DNA of 9,379 bases, taken from Bacteroidaceae bacterium (GTDB taxonomy: Bacteria; Bacteroidota; Bacteroidia; Bacteroidales; Bacteroidaceae). Location: assembly GCA_900765575.1 (NCBI GenBank), contig CAAFRW010000124.1:1-9379 (forward strand), in the 5' to 3' direction. Positions 1 through 7,110 of this stretch are shown piece by piece. The position numbers and the translations under genes were made by a program. Every line of letters begins with the position of its first letter. Within the stretch, counting starts at the first letter, position 1. The notes below the pieces were generated by a model. It searched no databases. It saw nothing but the letters and a program-made list of their open reading frames with translations, and was not told the DNA's origin.

Positions 1-2
1 TT

Positions 3-54
3 ACATACGTGGGCTCTCCGGTTGACAATCGTGGGCTGTACAGCCCGCGTATGT
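3..54. repeat. Nested inverted and direct repeats near the window edge
   Basis: The octamer CGTGGGCT occurs at 8-15 and again at 30-37, and both copies can pair with AGCCCGCG at 42-49. The first gives a 13-bp stem (3-15 with 42-54) with a single T-G wobble. The second gives a tight hairpin whose centre, 33-46, is the perfect 14-bp palindrome GGGCTGTACAGCCC. The two pairings exclude each other. The one imperfect pair is a U-G wobble only if the plus strand is transcribed. No T-run follows, so a simple terminator is not supported. It could be the 3' part of something that starts before the window. Confidence 0.5.
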
Positions 55-130
55 GGGACAGAAATTATTCTTATACTTGGATACAAATAGAAGGTTATGA
101 AGACCTGTTTTTGGCGTTTGTTTTCTCCAT

Positions 131-227
131 CTTACAAGGAAGCTCATCGGGAACAGAAAGGGAACTTCTTGCGGAGAGCCAAGTCCCTGCTTACTTAAGC
201 GTCGGCCTGCCACCCGTGCCTTGTAGG
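131..227 (+). ncRNA. Candidate structured RNA with 6S-like architecture
   Basis: The segment folds as one long hairpin. A closing stem pairs CTTACAAGG (131-139) with CCTTGTAGG (219-227), nine pairs including one U-G wobble. A short CGGG/CCCG stem follows (148-151 with 213-216). Then comes an open region, and an apical stem pairs AGGGAACTT (159-167) with AAGTCCCT (181-188) with one bulged A. The 3' side of the open region carries a small hairpin, GCTT-ACTT-AAGC (189-200). Closing stem, central bubble with a small 3' hairpin, and apical stem is the general plan of 6S RNA, and a short 6S-Flavo class is known in Bacteroidetes. The assignment is inference. The wobbles favour the plus strand. TATACTTG at 72-79 is one mismatch from the TAnnTTTG promoter element, so a transcript could begin near 85 and run to about 240. 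Short reading frames here look fortuitous. Confidence 0.35.
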
Positions 228-300
228 CTAGCATAAAATAAAAGAACAAATCACTCGCACCCTATTAAAATCAAATAACGAATGATAAAGCGTACCGGAC

Positions 301-714
301 TTATAACGATTCTTTGTTTTTAAACAAGACTGTCGACAATGACTTGTTATAGAGTTTAGGCAAGTCCGGCTCTATACTAAAATTTATTCGCAACAGAGAA
401 TTAAAGGGTTCGACGGATTGTTTTAACAGCTTTACCGCCCATAAAACGAAGTCCCTTTCTATTTCATCTATTTTCCTAAGCAAAAGACATCTACATACAA
501 TTACCTGTTTTTCAATTATATAACAAATAGAAAGCGCCTATTTACATCTATTTCCTTGCGTTATTTTCAAATATTCGGGCAGTTGACCGAAAAAATTAAA
601 AGCTCAAAAGGGTTTCCGGTTCGTTCTCTGAAATTCATCAGGTAGAAAAGCATACAATTTATCCTGTAGGTAAAAAGACTTCGCTTTCTCTCCCTCTAGC
701 ATCACTTCTTCCCA
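301..714 (-). pseudogene. Possible decayed coding region, unrecognised
   Basis: One minus-strand frame reads as plausible protein in three consecutive pieces separated by in-frame stops. The pieces are 36 codons (714 down to 607, including SFYLQDKLYAFLPDEFQ), TGA at 606-604, 21 codons (603 down to 541, including FGQLPEYLKITQ), TAG at 540-538, and then an open stretch (537 down to 304) that includes KIDEIERDFVLWAVKLLKQS, ending in TAA at 303-301. The last piece could be read alone as a 60-residue protein from a TTG at 483. I do not recognise the family. Frame continuity and amphipathic composition hint at a dead gene, but this may be chance in AT-rich DNA. A neighbouring frame upstream (about 757-717) is also briefly open and could reflect a frameshift. 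Confidence 0.22.
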
Positions 715-991
715 TTAAGACATCTCTACCGGTTAATACTTGCAATAATATCATCACGTTCTTATTCCATCTTCATCCTGTCCCCATTCCTACTAAAGCC
801 CAATGATAAAAAGCGTAATCATACCATCACGCTCCTGGACTTTACAAACAGCACAATAAAAAGAATCACTCGATAAACAGCTCCAAACAGCAGCACCCCA
901 ACACAACCCATAAGCCTTGAAGGAGTTATCAGCGCAGAGGCATACATAGAAACTTTTTACAAGCGACAAAAAAACATTAACCATAAGATTA
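715..991. other. Intergenic, nothing identified
   Basis: This AT-rich stretch leads up to the mnmG promoter. I see no tRNA, no cluster of DnaA-box-like nonamers and no convincing reading frame. The minus-strand frame open from 1218 to 793 is mostly antisense to the start of mnmG and has no independent support. Confidence 0.5.
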
Positions 992-1022
992 TCTGTACAT
1001 TCTCTAAAAATTAATACCTTTG
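992..1022 (+). promoter_or_regulatory. Promoter of mnmG (Bacteroidetes sigma-ABfr type)
   Basis: TACCTTTG at 1015-1022 is a perfect match to the Bacteroides -7 element TAnnTTTG. A TCTG at 992-995, 19 bp upstream, fits the weaker -33 TTTG-like element. Transcription would start near 1028-1031, which gives a leader of about 30 nt before the ATG at 1058. The leader has no Shine-Dalgarno sequence, only A-rich sequence, as is usual in this phylum. Confidence 0.7.
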
Positions 1023-1057
1023 CAAGTTGTTGATTAAGTGAACATAGAGATATAAAG

Positions 1058-2929
1058 ATGGAATTCAAATACGATGTTATCGTGATTGGCGCCGGACATG
1101 CCGGTTGTGAAGCAGCGGCCGCGGCAGCGAACTTAGGCTCAAAAACATGTCTTATTACAATGGACATGAACAAGATTGCGCAGATGAGTTGCAATCCGGC
1201 CGTTGGCGGCATAGCCAAAGGACAAATAGTAAGAGAAATTGATGCCTTGGGCGGCTATATGGGATTAGTTACAGATAAAACAGCTATACAATTCCGCATG
1301 CTAAACCGTTCTAAAGGACCGGCGATGTGGAGCCCACGGGCACAATGCGACCGGGGTAAGTTTATCTGGGCATGGCGTGAGGTTTTAGAAAACATCCCTA
1401 ACCTGCACATCTGGCAGGACCAAGTGAAGGAGCTTTTGGTAGAAAACGGCGAAGTCATCGGACTTACTACGTATTTAGACGTAACCTTTAAAGCGAAAGC
1501 CGTAGTCTTAACAGCCGGAACATTCTTAAACGGACTATTACATATAGGACGTACCCAATTGCCCGGCGGACGCATTGCGGAACCTGCTTCTTACCACCTT
1601 ACCGAATCGATTACACGGCATGGAATTGTAGCCGGACGCATGAAAACCGGAACGCCCGTACGTATTGACGGACGCAGCGTGCATTACGAGCTTATGGATA
1701 CACAGGACGGGGAACAGGATTTCCACCAATTCTCTTTCATAGGCGAAAGCCGTCATTTGAAACAACTGCAATGCTGGACTTGCTTTACGAACGAAGAAGT
1801 GCACCGCATTTTACGGGATGGATTGCCGGATTCTCCCCTTTTCAACGGACAAATTAAGAGTATTGGCCCTCGCTATTGCCCCAGTATCGAGACAAAGATA
1901 GTGACGTTCCCTGACAAAGAACAGCATCAGCTTTTCCTGGAACCGGAGGGTGAAACGACGCAGGAGCTTTATTTAAATGGCTTCTCCTCTTCACTGCCAT
2001 TGGAAATTCAAATCAGTGCACTAAAGAAAATCCCCGCATTCAAAGACTTGGTTATTTATCGCCCGGGATATGCCATCGAATACGATTATTTCGACCCAAC
2101 ACAGTTAAAACATACGTTGGAATCGAAGATTATAAAGAACCTCTTCTTTGCCGGACAGGTTAACGGAACCACCGGATATGAAGAAGCCGGAGGACAAGGT
2201 TTGGTAGCCGGAGTCAATGCACATATCAATTGTGTAGGCGGCGCGCCGTTTATACTAGGAAGAGATGAGGCTTATATTGGCGTACTCATCGACGATTTAG
2301 TAACAAAAGGTGTAGACGAACCATACCGTATGTTTACTTCCCGTGCGGAATATAGAATCTTATTACGTCAGGATGATGCGGATATGCGCTTAACAGAGAA
2401 GTCTTATCAATTGGGACTGGCCAAAGCCGACCGTTTCCAAGTATTATGCAAGAAGCGTGAGCAAATTAACCGAATTATCGATTTCACCGAAAAATTCTCT
2501 GTAAAAGCCTCCATTATTAATCCGGCGTTAGAATCGTTGGGGACTACCCCACTTCGACAAGGATGCAAATTGGTAGATTTAATCAACCGTCCGCAAATTA
2601 CCTTATCAAACATTGCAGAACATATTGCTCCATTTAAGCAATTGCTACATAGCATTGATGACAAAAAGGACGAAATCATCGAGGCGGCTGAGGTTCGTAT
2701 CAAATATCAAGGATATATTGACCGGGAACGACTCATTGCAGAAAAGATGTCTCGTTTGGAAAGTATTAAAATAAAAGGGAAGTTTGATTACGACACGTTG
2801 AATTCGCTTTCAACAGAAGCTCGCCAGAAGCTTAAAAAGATAGAGCCGGAGACTTTGGCACAAGCCGGACGCATTCCCGGAATTTCGCCAAGCGACATTA
2901 ACGTACTGCTCGTTCTACTGCAGAAATGA
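1058..2929 (+). CDS. mnmG: tRNA uridine-5-carboxymethylaminomethyl modification enzyme MnmG (GidA)
   Basis: This is the FAD-dependent partner of the GTPase MnmE. Together they install the carboxymethylaminomethyl (or aminomethyl) group on U34 of tRNAs that read NNA/NNG codons. The 623-residue length is typical. The N-terminus has the dinucleotide-binding motif GAGHAG (11-16), followed by MSCNPAVGGIAKGQ (43-56) with Cys45. The second conserved cysteine is Cys274 in GPRYCPSIETK. A second FAD contact and family signature is FFAGQVNGTTGYEEAGGQG (363-381). The C-terminal part has TSRAEYRILLRQDDADMRLT (427-446) and ends in the helical MnmE/tRNA-binding region with RIPGISPSDINVLL. The ATG at 1058 puts the Rossmann motif at its usual distance and lies about 30 nt after a good promoter. 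The gene appears intact. The parS-like site and then apt follow directly. Confidence 0.97.
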   Translation: MEFKYDVIVIGAGHAGCEAAAAAANLGSKTCLITMDMNKIAQMSCNPAVGGIAKGQIVREIDALGGYMGLVTDKTAIQFRMLNRSKGPAMWSPRAQCDRGKFIWAWREVLENIPNLHIWQDQVKELLVENGEVIGLTTYLDVTFKAKAVVLTAGTFLNGLLHIGRTQLPGGRIAEPASYHLTESITRHGIVAGRMKTGTPVRIDGRSVHYELMDTQDGEQDFHQFSFIGESRHLKQLQCWTCFTNEEVHRILRDGLPDSPLFNGQIKSIGPRYCPSIETKIVTFPDKEQHQLFLEPEGETTQELYLNGFSSSLPLEIQISALKKIPAFKDLVIYRPGYAIEYDYFDPTQLKHTLESKIIKNLFFAGQVNGTTGYEEAGGQGLVAGVNAHINCVGGAPFILGRDEAYIGVLIDDLVTKGVDEPYRMFTSRAEYRILLRQDDADMRLTEKSYQLGLAKADRFQVLCKKREQINRIIDFTEKFSVKASIINPALESLGTTPLRQGCKLVDLINRPQITLSNIAEHIAPFKQLLHSIDDKKDEIIEAAEVRIKYQGYIDRERLIAEKMSRLESIKIKGKFDYDTLNSLSTEARQKLKKIEPETLAQAGRIPGISPSDINVLLVLLQK

Positions 2930-2934
2930 GCGAA

Positions 2935-2950
2935 TGTTCCACGTGAAACA
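2935..2950 (+). other. parS-like centromere site (ParB/Spo0J binding)
   Basis: TGTTCCACGTGAAACA is a 16-of-16 match to the chromosomal parS consensus TGTTNCACGTGAAACA, which is conserved across bacterial phyla and bound by ParB. It starts six bases after the mnmG stop codon, inside the 54-bp gap before apt. I see no second copy in the window. The site implies that this region is loaded with ParB and probably lies in the origin-proximal part of the chromosome, where mnmG/gidA is often found. Function is inferred from the match; no parA, parB or dnaA is present here. Confidence 0.8.
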
Positions 2951-2983
2951 AAAACAATAATTAAAAAGAATAACTGATTCATT

Positions 2984-3508
2984 ATGAGCAAAGAAAGTTT
3001 GATTGCCAGCCTAAGGACTATAAATGATTTCCCTATCCCGGGAATCGTGTTTTGGGATGTTACTACCTTGTTTAAAGACGCAAAGTGTTTAAAGGAATTA
3101 GAGGATAGCCTCTACGAAATGTATAAGGATAAAGGCATCACCAAAGTGGTAGGTATAGAATCGAGAGGTTTCATTATGGGGGCTGCCCTAGCTGCTCGAT
3201 TGGGAGCAGGTTTTGTGATGGCACGTAAACCCGGCAAGCTTCCGGCAGAAACTGTAGAAGAAACCTACGACAAAGAATACGGGAAAGACACAATACAAAT
3301 ACATCGTGATGCTATCGACCAAAACGATGTAGTGCTCCTGCATGATGATTTATTAGCTACCGGAGGCACCATGAATGCCGCATACAAGTTAGTGAAGCGT
3401 TTCCAGCCCCAAGCTGCATACATCAATTTCATTATAGAACTAAAAGAGTTAAACGGGAGAAGTATTTTCCCGAAAGAAGCCGAAGTAGAAACTTTGCTGC
3501 AATTATAA
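2984..3508 (+). CDS. apt: Adenine phosphoribosyltransferase
   Basis: Apt makes AMP from adenine and PRPP in the cytoplasm (purine salvage). The 174-residue length fits the short bacterial form. Family motifs appear in order: FPIPGIVFWDVTTLF (16-30, usually FRDVT; Trp replaces the common Arg), GIESRGFIMG (57-66), ARKPGKLPAET (80-90), and the PRPP-binding loop VVLLHDDLLATGGT (116-129) with its acidic DD pair and the ATGGT turn. There is no Shine-Dalgarno site; the leader is A-rich. It is 54 bp downstream of mnmG on the same strand and may be co-transcribed, although the parS-like site lies in between. uvrC follows after an 86-bp gap. The protein appears complete. Confidence 0.95.
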   Translation: MSKESLIASLRTINDFPIPGIVFWDVTTLFKDAKCLKELEDSLYEMYKDKGITKVVGIESRGFIMGAALAARLGAGFVMARKPGKLPAETVEETYDKEYGKDTIQIHRDAIDQNDVVLLHDDLLATGGTMNAAYKLVKRFQPQAAYINFIIELKELNGRSIFPKEAEVETLLQL

Positions 3509-3594
3509 TAGGAGCTACACCAAGGGATATCTCTAGATACGTGGCGTGGAGCCAATTTCTACATATATTAAAAAGGTAAAGACCTTGTATAGGC

Positions 3595-5430
3595 ATGGAA
3601 CAGAACGAAGAACTCAAAACAAACGACTATTTAAAAGGTATCGTGCTCAATCTGCCCGATAGCCCCGGCATTTACCAATACCTGAATGCCGAAGGGACTA
3701 TTATCTATGTAGGAAAAGCGAAGAACTTGAAGCGAAGGGTATATTCTTACTTCAGCAAAGAGCACGAACCGGGAAAGACGCGTATATTGGTGAGCAAAAT
3801 AGCCGATATACGCTACATTGTTGTCAATACGGAAGAAGACGCTCTGCTGCTGGAAAATAACCTGATTAAAAAGTACAAGCCACGCTATAACGTGCTGCTG
3901 AAAGACGATAAAACGTACCCCTCCATCTGTGTAAGCAACGAGTATTTTCCACGCATATTCAAAACACGCAGAGTGATACGGAATGGTTCTACCTATTTCG
4001 GCCCATACAGTCATCTGCCTTCCATGTATGCATTACTGGAACTCATAAAAAGGCTCTATCCGCTGCGCACCTGCAACCTGAATCTAACCCCCGAAAACAT
4101 CCGGAACGGTAAGTTCAGTACGTGTCTGGAATACCATATAAAGAACTGCAAAGGCCCTTGCATTGGTCTGCAAAGCCATGATGAATACATGAAAAATATC
4201 GCCGAAATAAAGGAGATATTAAAAGGTAATACACAAGACATAAGCAAAGCGTTGCTGGAGAGAATGCGGATGCTGGCGGAAGAAATGCGCTTTGAAGAGG
4301 CACAAAAAATAAAGGAAAAATACGATTTGATAGAGAACTATCGGGCAAAGAGTGAAGTGGTGAGTTCCATCCTCCACAACATCGATGTTTTCTCCATTGC
4401 CGATGATGAAAGCTCTGCATTTATCAACTACCTGCATATCACGAATGGATGCATTAACCAAGCCTTTACCTTCGAATACAAGAAACGGCTGAACGAAACC
4501 AAAGAAGAGTTGCTGGCGTTGGGCATTGTAGAAATGCGCGAGAGATATAAGAGCATGTCCAAAGAAATAATCGTGCCGTTTGAAGTGGATATAGCGCTAC
4601 AGGATGTTACCTTCAACATACCTCAAAGAGGCGAGAAAAAGAAGCTGCTAGACCTCTCTTTACTGAACGTGAAACAGTATAAAGTAGACCGTTTAAAACA
4701 GGCGGAAAAGCTCAATCCGGAGCAAAAGAGCGTCCGTTTGATGAAAGAGATACAGAAAGAATTACAGCTTGAAAAGATGCCTCTACACATCGAATGTTTC
4801 GATAACTCCAACATCAGCGGAAGTGATGCCGTAGCAGCCTGCGTAGTATTTAAAAAGGCCAAGCCTTCTAAGAAAGATTATCGGAAATACAATATCAAAA
4901 CGGTGGTAGGCCCCGACGATTACGCATCGATGAAAGAGGTGGTACGCCGACGCTACCAGCGTGCTATCGAAGAACAATCTCCCCTGCCCGACCTCATTAT
5001 TACAGACGGTGGAAAAGGACAGATGGAAGTAGTACGGGAAGTTGTTGAAGACGAATTGCACTTGAGCATCCCCATTGCCGGACTAGCCAAGGACAACCGC
5101 CACCGCACCTCCGAGCTTCTGTTCGGTTTTCCTCCCCTAACCATTGGAATAAAGCAGCAAAGTCCTCTGTTTAAGCTACTTGAGCAGATACAGGATGAGG
5201 TACACCGTTTCGCCATTACCTTCCACCGCGACAAGCGGAGCAAACGACAAACCGCCTCTGCATTAGATGAAATAAAAGGAATCGGCGAAAAGACTAAAAC
5301 GCTATTACTCAGAGAATTCAAGAGTGTAAAACGCATCAAAGAGGCTGATATGGAAAGACTTACAGAGATAGTAGGTCCTTCTAAAGCCAAGCTTATTAAA
5401 GAGAGTCTCTCCAAAGAAGGAACAGAGTAA
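3595..5430 (+). CDS. uvrC: Excinuclease ABC subunit C
   Basis: UvrC makes both incisions, 3' and 5' of a lesion, once UvrB is loaded on damaged DNA. All domains are present in 611 residues. The GIY-YIG nuclease holds SPGIYQYL (23-30) and IIYVGKAKNLKRRVYSYF (36-53). A four-cysteine set (Cys160, Cys177, Cys185, Cys189; the last two in NCKGPCIG) matches the pattern that holds an Fe-S cluster in characterised UvrC. The UVR motif that contacts UvrB lies at about 216-250 (LERMRMLAEEMRFEEAQKIK). The RNase H-like 5' nuclease has Asp403 in ECFDNSNISGSDAVA, Asp441/442, Asp471 in ITDGGKGQ and His537. The C-terminal helix-hairpin-helix pair has IKGIGEKTKTLLLREF (560-575) and EIVGPSKAKLI (591-601). No domain is lost. 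The 86-bp gap to apt has no strong promoter; the leader holds a small AAGGT-AAAG-ACCTT hairpin. Confidence 0.97.
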   Translation: MEQNEELKTNDYLKGIVLNLPDSPGIYQYLNAEGTIIYVGKAKNLKRRVYSYFSKEHEPGKTRILVSKIADIRYIVVNTEEDALLLENNLIKKYKPRYNVLLKDDKTYPSICVSNEYFPRIFKTRRVIRNGSTYFGPYSHLPSMYALLELIKRLYPLRTCNLNLTPENIRNGKFSTCLEYHIKNCKGPCIGLQSHDEYMKNIAEIKEILKGNTQDISKALLERMRMLAEEMRFEEAQKIKEKYDLIENYRAKSEVVSSILHNIDVFSIADDESSAFINYLHITNGCINQAFTFEYKKRLNETKEELLALGIVEMRERYKSMSKEIIVPFEVDIALQDVTFNIPQRGEKKKLLDLSLLNVKQYKVDRLKQAEKLNPEQKSVRLMKEIQKELQLEKMPLHIECFDNSNISGSDAVAACVVFKKAKPSKKDYRKYNIKTVVGPDDYASMKEVVRRRYQRAIEEQSPLPDLIITDGGKGQMEVVREVVEDELHLSIPIAGLAKDNRHRTSELLFGFPPLTIGIKQQSPLFKLLEQIQDEVHRFAITFHRDKRSKRQTASALDEIKGIGEKTKTLLLREFKSVKRIKEADMERLTEIVGPSKAKLIKESLSKEGTE

Positions 5431-5570
5431 AGAATTGTAAGATTCTGCAAATGAGTATCTTTCCTCTAAAGAAAAACATTTTCCTTATTCGACTGATGTG
5501 TAAATCAATATTTTTATATAAATTTGAACCATTAAAGACAACGAATACTTATAGGCAGAGAGCTAATAAT

Positions 5571-6018
5571 ACTGTATTTAGCTCTCAAAACAGTATTCCC
5601 AACAACCTCTAACGAAAAAAATTATTTGTATGTAGTTGTGATTAGCTTCCAGTTTAGTATTTCCAACAGCACTTGAACCCCTAACATGGGGTGAAGTCTG
5701 TTGTATTTAACTTTCAAATTAGTGTTTCTAACAACCTGAAAACAGTCGTAGCAAAGTGTTTTTGATGGTTATGTTTAGCTTTCAAATTAGTATCTAAAAC
5801 ATCGAGGTAGAGTTCGGAGGTACCGGAGACCAAGTTGTGTTTAGCTTTCCAATTGAATAAGTGCATTTCATTTCACTAAGTATTTCTTTCACTCTCAACT
5901 CTCAATTCTCAACTTTCAACTTAATAAGCTCTCAAATCAGCGTCTCTAACAGCGGACGATTGGTGTGAGGCGATGTTTACTTAGTTGTATTTAGTTTTCA
6001 AATTTAGTATCAAAGAGC
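5571..6018 (+). CRISPR. Degenerate (decayed) CRISPR-like array, no cas genes nearby
   Basis: Seven copies of a 36-nt repeat start at 5571, 5635, 5700, 5768, 5834, 5918 and 5984. The consensus begins GTTGTRTTTAGCTTTCAAAT, continues TAGTATTTCT and ends AACAAC, so its ends (GTTGT/ACAAC) are complementary, as in many class 2 CRISPR repeats. The intervals are 28, 29, 32, 30, 48 and 30 nt and are unrelated in sequence. By my count the copies match the consensus at about 29, 29, 34, 30, 21 and 24 of 36 positions; the seventh matches in its first half and carries one inserted T. The copy at 5700 is the least decayed, and the copy at 5834 has lost its second half. No cas gene is in the window. The core CTTTCAAATTAGTAT resembles, from memory, the longer Cas9 (type II-C) repeat of Bacteroides. 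It could instead be a tandem relic of a dispersed repeat family. Confidence 0.6.
5891..5918 (+). repeat. Heptamer tandem repeat inside the CRISPR-like array
   Basis: Four 7-bp units (ACTCTCA, ACTCTCA, ATTCTCA, ACTTTCA) lie in tandem, followed by the start of another. They sit in the one abnormally long interval (48 nt) of the array and account for most of its excess length. The last unit resembles the repeat core AACTTTCAA, which suggests slippage expansion from a repeat edge. Confidence 0.6.
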
Positions 6019-6211
6019 TTACTGCCTTCTTCTATTTCAACTGCAAGTAAGTAGTTTTAAAGAGCAGAAGTCCATATTCCAGAGCCAGACGCAACAAGCA
6101 GCAACAAAAATGAAAAGCAAAAATCGAGCTGCCACGACAGGCTCTCTGTAAATAAACATTCGCAAACTGATAAAAAAGATTTAATACTGAGGAGAAATCC
6201 AACAGATTTCG
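6019..6211. other. Intergenic between CRISPR-like array and dtd, nothing identified
   Basis: AT-rich DNA without a reading frame worth reporting. If the array was once transcribed in the plus direction its leader should lie on the opposite side, near 5440-5570; if in the minus direction, this stretch would be the leader. Nothing in the sequence settles it. Confidence 0.4.
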
Positions 6212-6219
6212 TACTTTTG
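6212..6219 (+). promoter_or_regulatory. -7 promoter element of dtd
   Basis: TACTTTTG matches TAnnTTTG perfectly. It lies 22 bp before the ATG at 6242, so the leader would be only about 10-15 nt. No good -33 element is seen at 19-21 bp upstream; the nearest candidate is ACTG at 6186-6189. It probably drives dtd and the MazG-like gene. Confidence 0.6.
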
Positions 6220-6241
6220 CGTAAAACCATAAAAAAAGAGT

Positions 6242-6694
6242 ATGAGAGTTGTAATCCAACGGGTTAGCCATGCATCCGTCACCATAGAAGGCAAAGTGAA
6301 AGGAGCGATAAAAGAAGGCTTAATGATACTTGTAGGCATTGAAGAGACTGACAATGAAGAAGATATCGCATGGCTCTGCAAGAAAATAGTCAACCTGCGC
6401 ATCTTCGATGACGAGAATGGAGTGATGAACCGTTCTATTCTGGAATCGGGAGGCAATATACTAGTTATCAGCCAGTTTACACTGCACGCTTCTACAAAGA
6501 AAGGAAACCGTCCCTCCTATATCCGTGCCGCCAAACCCGAAATTTCCATTCCTCTCTATAACCAGTTTTGCAGCGACCTAAGCATCGCTCTAGGCAAACC
6601 GGTAGAAACCGGAGAGTTTGGTGCGGACATGAAGGTTGAACTTTTAAACAATGGTCCTGTTACCATATGTATGGATACTAAAAACAAAGAATAA
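6242..6694 (+). CDS. dtd: D-aminoacyl-tRNA deacylase
   Basis: Dtd hydrolyses D-aminoacyl-tRNA (and Gly-tRNAAla) as a homodimer in the cytoplasm, which keeps D-amino acids out of protein. The 150-residue length and the start MRVVIQRVSHASVTIEG are typical. The catalytic strand motif SQFTL is at 77-81, and the family's Gly-cisPro motif, which enforces chirality, is GPVT at 138-141 near the C-terminus. The start is fixed by the conserved N-terminal strand and by the promoter 22 bp upstream. The leader AAAAAAAGAGT may serve as a weak A/G-rich ribosome site. The next gene starts 62 bp downstream on the same strand, consistent with co-transcription. Confidence 0.96.
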   Translation: MRVVIQRVSHASVTIEGKVKGAIKEGLMILVGIEETDNEEDIAWLCKKIVNLRIFDDENGVMNRSILESGGNILVISQFTLHASTKKGNRPSYIRAAKPEISIPLYNQFCSDLSIALGKPVETGEFGADMKVELLNNGPVTICMDTKNKE

Positions 6695-6756
6695 GAACAG
6701 AGAAAGTACGCAAGAGGAACACTTCCTTTAGCGCCCAAAAGAAGTATTAAACAACG

Positions 6757-7110
6757 ATGAATACAACAAAAAATGAAGCTCCCCTTACCCTGAGCGACGC
6801 ACAACAAGCGGTAGACCAATGGATAAAAACGTATGGCGTACGCTATTTCAGCGAACTGACTAATATGACCGTACTTACCGAGGAAGTAGGCGAACTGGCT
6901 CGCATCATGGCTCGTACCTACGGCGACCAATCCTTTAAAGAAGGCGAGAATCATAACCTCGGAGATGAAATGGCAGATGTACTCTGGGTACTTCTTTGCC
7001 TGGCCAACCAGACAGGTGTAGACTTGACAGAGGCATTCCGGAAGAATCTGGAGAAGAAAAGCCTGCGGGACAAAGAACGGCACAAAAATAATCCGAAACT
7101 GATGAAATAA
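6757..7110 (+). CDS. MazG-type nucleotide pyrophosphohydrolase (short, single-domain)
   Basis: The predicted all-alpha NTP pyrophosphohydrolase would hydrolyse (d)NTPs to NMP and pyrophosphate and so clean non-canonical or excess nucleotides from the pool. The family metal-binding signature is visible: EEVGE at 42-46 (E42, E43, E46), then E71 and D74 in DEMADVLWVLLCLA (70-83), the ExxE...ExxD pattern of the MazG superfamily. At 117 residues it is a single-domain protein, about half of E. coli MazG, which carries two such domains, so it should not be taken as a functional equivalent. The C-terminus is a charged tail (KSLRDKERHKNN). It lies between dtd and deoC with other nucleotide and translation housekeeping genes. 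The substrate cannot be read from the sequence. Confidence 0.88.
   Translation: MNTTKNEAPLTLSDAQQAVDQWIKTYGVRYFSELTNMTVLTEEVGELARIMARTYGDQSFKEGENHNLGDEMADVLWVLLCLANQTGVDLTEAFRKNLEKKSLRDKERHKNNPKLMK

Noticed and set aside
1..249. Minus-strand open frame of 82 codons and an overlapping plus-strand frame of 75 codons (9-236)
   Set aside because: Both cover the palindromic and strongly folded DNA, neither shows a recognisable domain, and the stems explain the conservation-like look better than coding does.
295..369. Inverted repeat CCGGACTT (295-302) / AAGTCCGG (362-369) with inner palindromes
   Set aside because: The stem is interrupted by unequal loops, lacks a T-run and overlaps the broken reading frame; I could not support it as a terminator or element end.
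250..1057. Replication origin upstream of mnmG
   Set aside because: The gap near a gidA gene and a parS site invited the idea, but I find no cluster of TTATCCACA-like boxes and no dnaA.
793..1218. Minus-strand open frame of 141 codons
   Set aside because: It lies antisense to the mnmG promoter and first 160 bases of the gene and is Cys/Ala-rich in the part opposite the Rossmann motif, a shadow of mnmG.
4953..5450. Minus-strand open frame of 165 codons inside uvrC
   Set aside because: It is entirely opposite the nuclease and helix-hairpin-helix regions of an intact uvrC and is Ser/Leu-rich, as expected of an antisense shadow.
5431..5450. Terminator after uvrC (AGAAT / ATTCT hairpin)
   Set aside because: Only five A/T-rich pairs and no following T-run; too weak to call.
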